Source: Ceratotherium simum simum
Taxonomy: Eukaryota > Chordata > Mammalia > Perissodactyla > Rhinocerotidae
DNA: 64,000 nucleotides
Assembly: GCF_000283155.1 (NCBI RefSeq)
Contig: NW_004454216.1
Location: forward strand, 2,023,861-2,087,860
Direction: 5' to 3'
This document shows, in pieces, positions 59,340 to 64,000 of this stretch. Numbering within the stretch: the first letter of the stretch is position 1; each line of letters opens with the position of its first letter. Made by a program: the position numbers and the translations under genes. The notes beneath the pieces were generated by a model. That model had not been told where the DNA came from, did not search any database, and saw only the letters and a list, made by a program, of their open reading frames with translations.

Positions 59340-59910
59340 TTATTATAGATTGTGTTTTAAATTTAAATTTTACATCAAAATTAATATAAAATATTTATGT
59401 GGTTCCAAAGTAAAGTCTACAAAGCAAGGTATATACAGTCAAATAAGTTTACCTTTTATTTGTTGTCTTACCCCATTGCTTCCCTCCCACAGAGTTAAAT
59501 GTTTAAAATTTTTTGTAATTTATTCTACCATTTTTTGAATAAGCAAATGTGGATAGTTATTTTTTCCTCCCTATGTTCTTTTTATGTAAATGGGTACATT
59601 TTCTTGTTACATAATGTATACATTTTTCCTCTACCTTGCTTTTTTAATTAAAAATATATCCTGGAGATCACTCTGTATTGAGATAGATAGATAGATAGAG
59701 ATATTTTGCTTCCTTTTTTACAGCTGCATGTTAATCTATTGTATGGCTGTATCCTAATTTGTTCAGCCAGTTACCTATTAATGGATGTATTATTTTTCCC
59801 TTCCGTTTTGTTTGTTTGTTTGTTTTTGGCTATTACAAATAATGTTGTAGTGAAGAGGCTCGTGCACGTCTCTTTCTGTCTTTTTGATAGCATATATTTG
59901 GACAAGATCT
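59340..59910 (-). mobile_element. L1ME-type 3' fragment, antisense
   Basis: Reversed old L1 text: CAGCTGCATGTTAATCTATT, ATTTGTTCAGCCAGTTACC, TTTGGCTATTACAAATAATG. A GATA tract (about 59681-59700) and a TTTG tract (about 59807-59826) lie within. Confidence 0.7.
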
Positions 59911-60684
59911 CTGGCACCCTATATTTTAAAAAAGAAAATAAGATTATTATGCATGTTGAAGTTGGCATACAAAGAAAGATCTCACACTCCTTTTTCGCCC
60001 TTGTGGAAAAAAGAATGGTTCTCCTATATAACCACAGCCCTTCCAGAGTCAGAGCTATTGGCCCTGGACATTATTCTTTGAGGACACAAATCTATTCTTA
60101 GGTTTAAGGGTCTGAAAAGATAAAAACATTGTCTGGAATTGATAAGTTGATCTCATTCATGTATTCATTCTACATAGTTTTATGAAAACTATTTTTTTTG
60201 TGAAAAATCTTGGATTGGGAGATGGAAATCTCTTGCTTTCATGGACCTCGTCATCTAATAAGCACTTGTGTGGCATCCATGTTACCAAAATGGCAGCTGC
60301 AGTTCTTTGTGATTGTTGACTTTCGCTTTTTCTGAGGGAGTTGAATATGTTCTGTGACCTTACTGCTTCATACCTCTTTCTTCACCCCTTTTATAGTACT
60401 GATCATTTTATAATTAATGATGGTTAATGTACAAGTTAAAAAGTTTTTGAGCACCTTTGCTTTTCTAATGAACGCCTTTTATATAACTAAGTGGATTTTA
60501 AAATACAACTCTAAAACAGTTGCCTGGCAAATCATTATTGTGAACTTGAATTTTTTTTTAATTGAAAGGAAGGACGTATTTAAGGAGAGGGTCTGAGTAC
60601 ACAGGAGAGCTGGATGCACTTTTGTGAATCAACAAAATTGTTATTCTATTATTTGTTTTAAACAGGTTTAGTAGCACAAAGGAA

Positions 60685-60865
60685 GGGATGTTGGACTTGA
60701 GTTAGATTTGATCATTTTAAAACTGTGTTCAAATTATATTCACACTGTTCATTGGGCCTCAATTACCTCTCCTGTAAAATGAGGATAAATATATATCTCA
60801 CAGAGTGATTGAAAGAATTAAGTCAACAAATGGGTAAAACACACTAGTGCATGTTAAATAAATGT
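60685..60865 (+). mobile_element. MIR SINE fragment, sense
   Basis: GGGCCTCAATTACCTCTCCT, GTAAAATGAGGATAAATATA, and GTGCATGTTAAATAAATGTC at the 3' end. Confidence 0.7.
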
Positions 60866-61039
60866 CAAATTTCAAAATGTGCTAAATATCTCTGAGTTTC
60901 TAAGAGTTTATCATTCTAGTCTTTTACTTAGTGATCAAACTATTTAATAATTACATTTTTGCATTTTAATTTAATAGAATAAATATGTCAAAATAAAGAA
61001 TTTGTCATTAAGAAAGGTATACTTACCCAAGCCACTAGA

Positions 61040-61200
61040 GAATATTAATTATGTGGTATTGGAAAAATTGCGTAACCTCTGCCTCAGTAGTTTCATATGT
61101 AAAATAGAAAATAGTAGTAGTACGTACTACATATACATGCAAATAATTACATAATACACGCAAAGCACTTAGAATAGTGCCTGGCACATGATAAGTTGTT
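61040..61200 (+). mobile_element. MIR SINE fragment, sense
   Basis: GCGTAACCTCTGCCTCAGTA, ATATGTAAAATAGAAAATAG, CAAAGCACTTAGAATAGTGC, CTGGCACATGATAAGTTG. Confidence 0.75.
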
Positions 61201-62252
61201 TTTCTTATTATTGTTATTGCTATCTTTCTACTGTAGAAAGCCTTTCAGTTTTCCTGTAAGTATACTTTTACAGAGTCAAACAACAAAAAAAGATTGCATA
61301 TTTCATTCTTGACTTTTCAAAAGATAAACTGAAGAGAATGGGGATAGAGTAAATCTTCCAGACGAACAAATACAGTAAAAAGACACCTTAACCTCATTTA
61401 AACTCTTAAGCATTTTTGACAGAGACAACATTTTTTTCCCACTGATTTTTGCTGGCCCTGACACAGAGTTAGTAAAATGTGTCTTTTAGAAAATTAATGC
61501 CTGTGAACTCAATTTCTTATGTGGGCTCATTTTTCTTAGGGGTAGTGAATTAAACTCTTAGAAATCTGAGAGTGAGCTTTAGGACTTGGAGATTGATTCT
61601 GTGAATAATGATACAGTAATAGAATTATGAAGCTTTTAAAAAGTTGCATGGATTCCTTAATTCTTTAATTCTAACTTTGGTGGCAAAATGCTGACCTTAT
61701 TGAAGATCTTATCTATACATTTTATATCATGCTTCATTTTAAAGAAGGCTTAAGCTTTTCCAGCTTTAGTTCAATATAACATTAAGGATGTACCAGAATT
61801 CAGCTGTCTGCAGTTTTCCTCATGCCTGTTTGAAGGAGAGTAAGTGGAGAGTAAGTCTCATGTTAACTTTAATTAAGTCTTAACAGTAACTTCTAAAGAT
61901 GGTGCCTTATGTCAATGTTTTATCTGACCTTTAACTGTCTTTTTTGTTGTTTTTTACCGAGACACTGGTATCTTTGGTTTGAATCATTTCACAAATTCTT
62001 TCCATGGTATATAACTTTGGGGTAGAGGTCAGAAGGTGAGTAGTCAGAAAAGTTTAAAAGTGAACTGGAACACTGATTTTGGGATAAACAGAAGGTTTAA
62101 GATACACTCACTTTCTTCATAAAGTCCCTCTCTTCCCCAGTCAAGAATCTGATTCTTTCTTCCATGCAGATCCAGTTTCTCACTGTATCTTTTTTTATAA
62201 TAAAATCGAAATATTCTTTTAATTGGTGTCAGTAGTCAGCTAGGATCTATTT

Positions 62253-62506
62253 CTTTTCTTTTTTTTTTTTTTGTGAGGAGGACTAGCCCTGAGCTAACAT
62301 CCGATGCCAATCTTCCCCCTTCTCCTTGAGGAAGACTGGCCCCCTAGGCTAACATCTGTGCCCATCCTCCTCTACTTTATATGGGACGCCGCCACAGCAT
62401 GTCTTAGCAAGCGGTGGCTCGGTGCGCACCTGGGATCCGAACCTGCAAACCCCGGGTCGCCACAGCAGAGCGCGCGCACTTAACTGCTGCGCCACCGGGC
62501 TGGCCC
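62253..62506 (-). mobile_element. ERE SINE, antisense, 13-bp TSD
   Basis: Target-site duplication CTAGGATCTATTT at 62240-62252 and 62507-62519, identical. Two modules, box-B complement GGATCCGAACC and head GGGCTGGCCCC. It lies about 630 bases upstream of exon 5. Confidence 0.96.
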
Positions 62507-63087
62507 CTAGGATCTATTTTTAAACGGCATTTTAAAGTCTACTTGTCTCTGAAGAATATTAACGGGAAGAGTGGTGATGCTATTAACAAGGTTACTGATG
62601 TCTTGATAGGTCGTCGATTATAGATTTTCTCAGTCCACATGTGAGTTTTCCCAGGCCTCTGTATCGGTAATATCTGGGGCTGACATCTCAGAATAATATT
62701 ATTCTAAAGGTGAAACTGCAAATACTTTTAAAGAATGATGAATTTACAAAAACGGCGACTTGGCTTCTGGTGTAAACATTGTTACTTATTAGTCACATGA
62801 TTTAGAATACCTCTCTGAGCTTTTTATCTGTGTTAAAAAAAATGCTCATCTTTGCAGGCTTGTAGTGAGATGTTATTAGTAAAATAAAAAATTATACAGC
62901 TCATTATAAAATTTCCTTTTTTAAGTTATTAAAGGATGGTACAAATATAACATGTGGTTAATGAAGCTTTAGTTAGCTAATTAAGGTAGAAATGACATGA
63001 AACTTGTTAAAGATTGAGTGCTAACAATCCTCAGCATTTCACTTGTTCTGTTCCTGAAATACTTTATTTACTGCTTAAGGATTCTGA

Positions 63088-64000
<913 letters not shown>

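Overview
This is a mammalian chromosomal segment, most likely from a horse or another perissodactyl. It carries the middle of one gene, GSK3B (glycogen synthase kinase 3 beta), on the + strand. The species call rests on about thirteen tRNA-derived SINEs of the ERE type (Equine Repetitive Element), many with intact target-site duplications. The gene call rests on four exons with canonical AG/GT splice sites. Their joined translation agrees, as far as I can recall it, with mammalian GSK-3beta residues 31-202, plus split codons at either end.

Layout: 1-5620 is the end of intron 1; exon 2 is 5621-5814; intron 2 is 5815-36355 (30.5 kb); exon 3 is 36356-36439; intron 3 is 36440-55371 (18.9 kb); exon 4 is 55372-55482; intron 4 is 55483-63135 (7.7 kb); exon 5 is 63136-63266; the start of intron 5 runs to the window end. 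The exons encode the kinase N-lobe (glycine loop, catalytic lysine, alpha-C glutamate), the hinge, and the catalytic HRD and DFG motifs. Exon 1 with the promoter, the activation loop with its regulatory tyrosine, and the rest of the C-lobe lie outside.

The remaining ~99% is intron, largely transposon fossil. Every large L1 whose orientation I can read is antisense to GSK3B, as are twelve of the thirteen EREs. Two loci show stacked insertions. At 11.9-23.0 kb an old L1 is split by a near-full-length L1, which is itself split by a third L1 and by EREs. At 28.8-33.1 kb an ERE lies in an L1 that lies in another L1. Older L2, MIR and DNA-transposon copies fill much of the rest. A 100-N gap lies at 26551-26650.

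I see no second protein-coding gene, no convincing functional RNA gene, and nothing resembling a new biological system. Most ORFs over 60 codons lie in antisense L1, L2 or ERE sequence or are chance frames. The points worth a second look are repeat architecture (nesting, an inverted block inside an L1, hairpins, inverted SINE pairs), one unusual non-ERE SINE at 57.6-58.0 kb, and an unclassified GC-richer block at 44.6-45.9 kb. Repeat family names come from recognising consensus text by eye; boundaries marked approximate could move by tens of bases.
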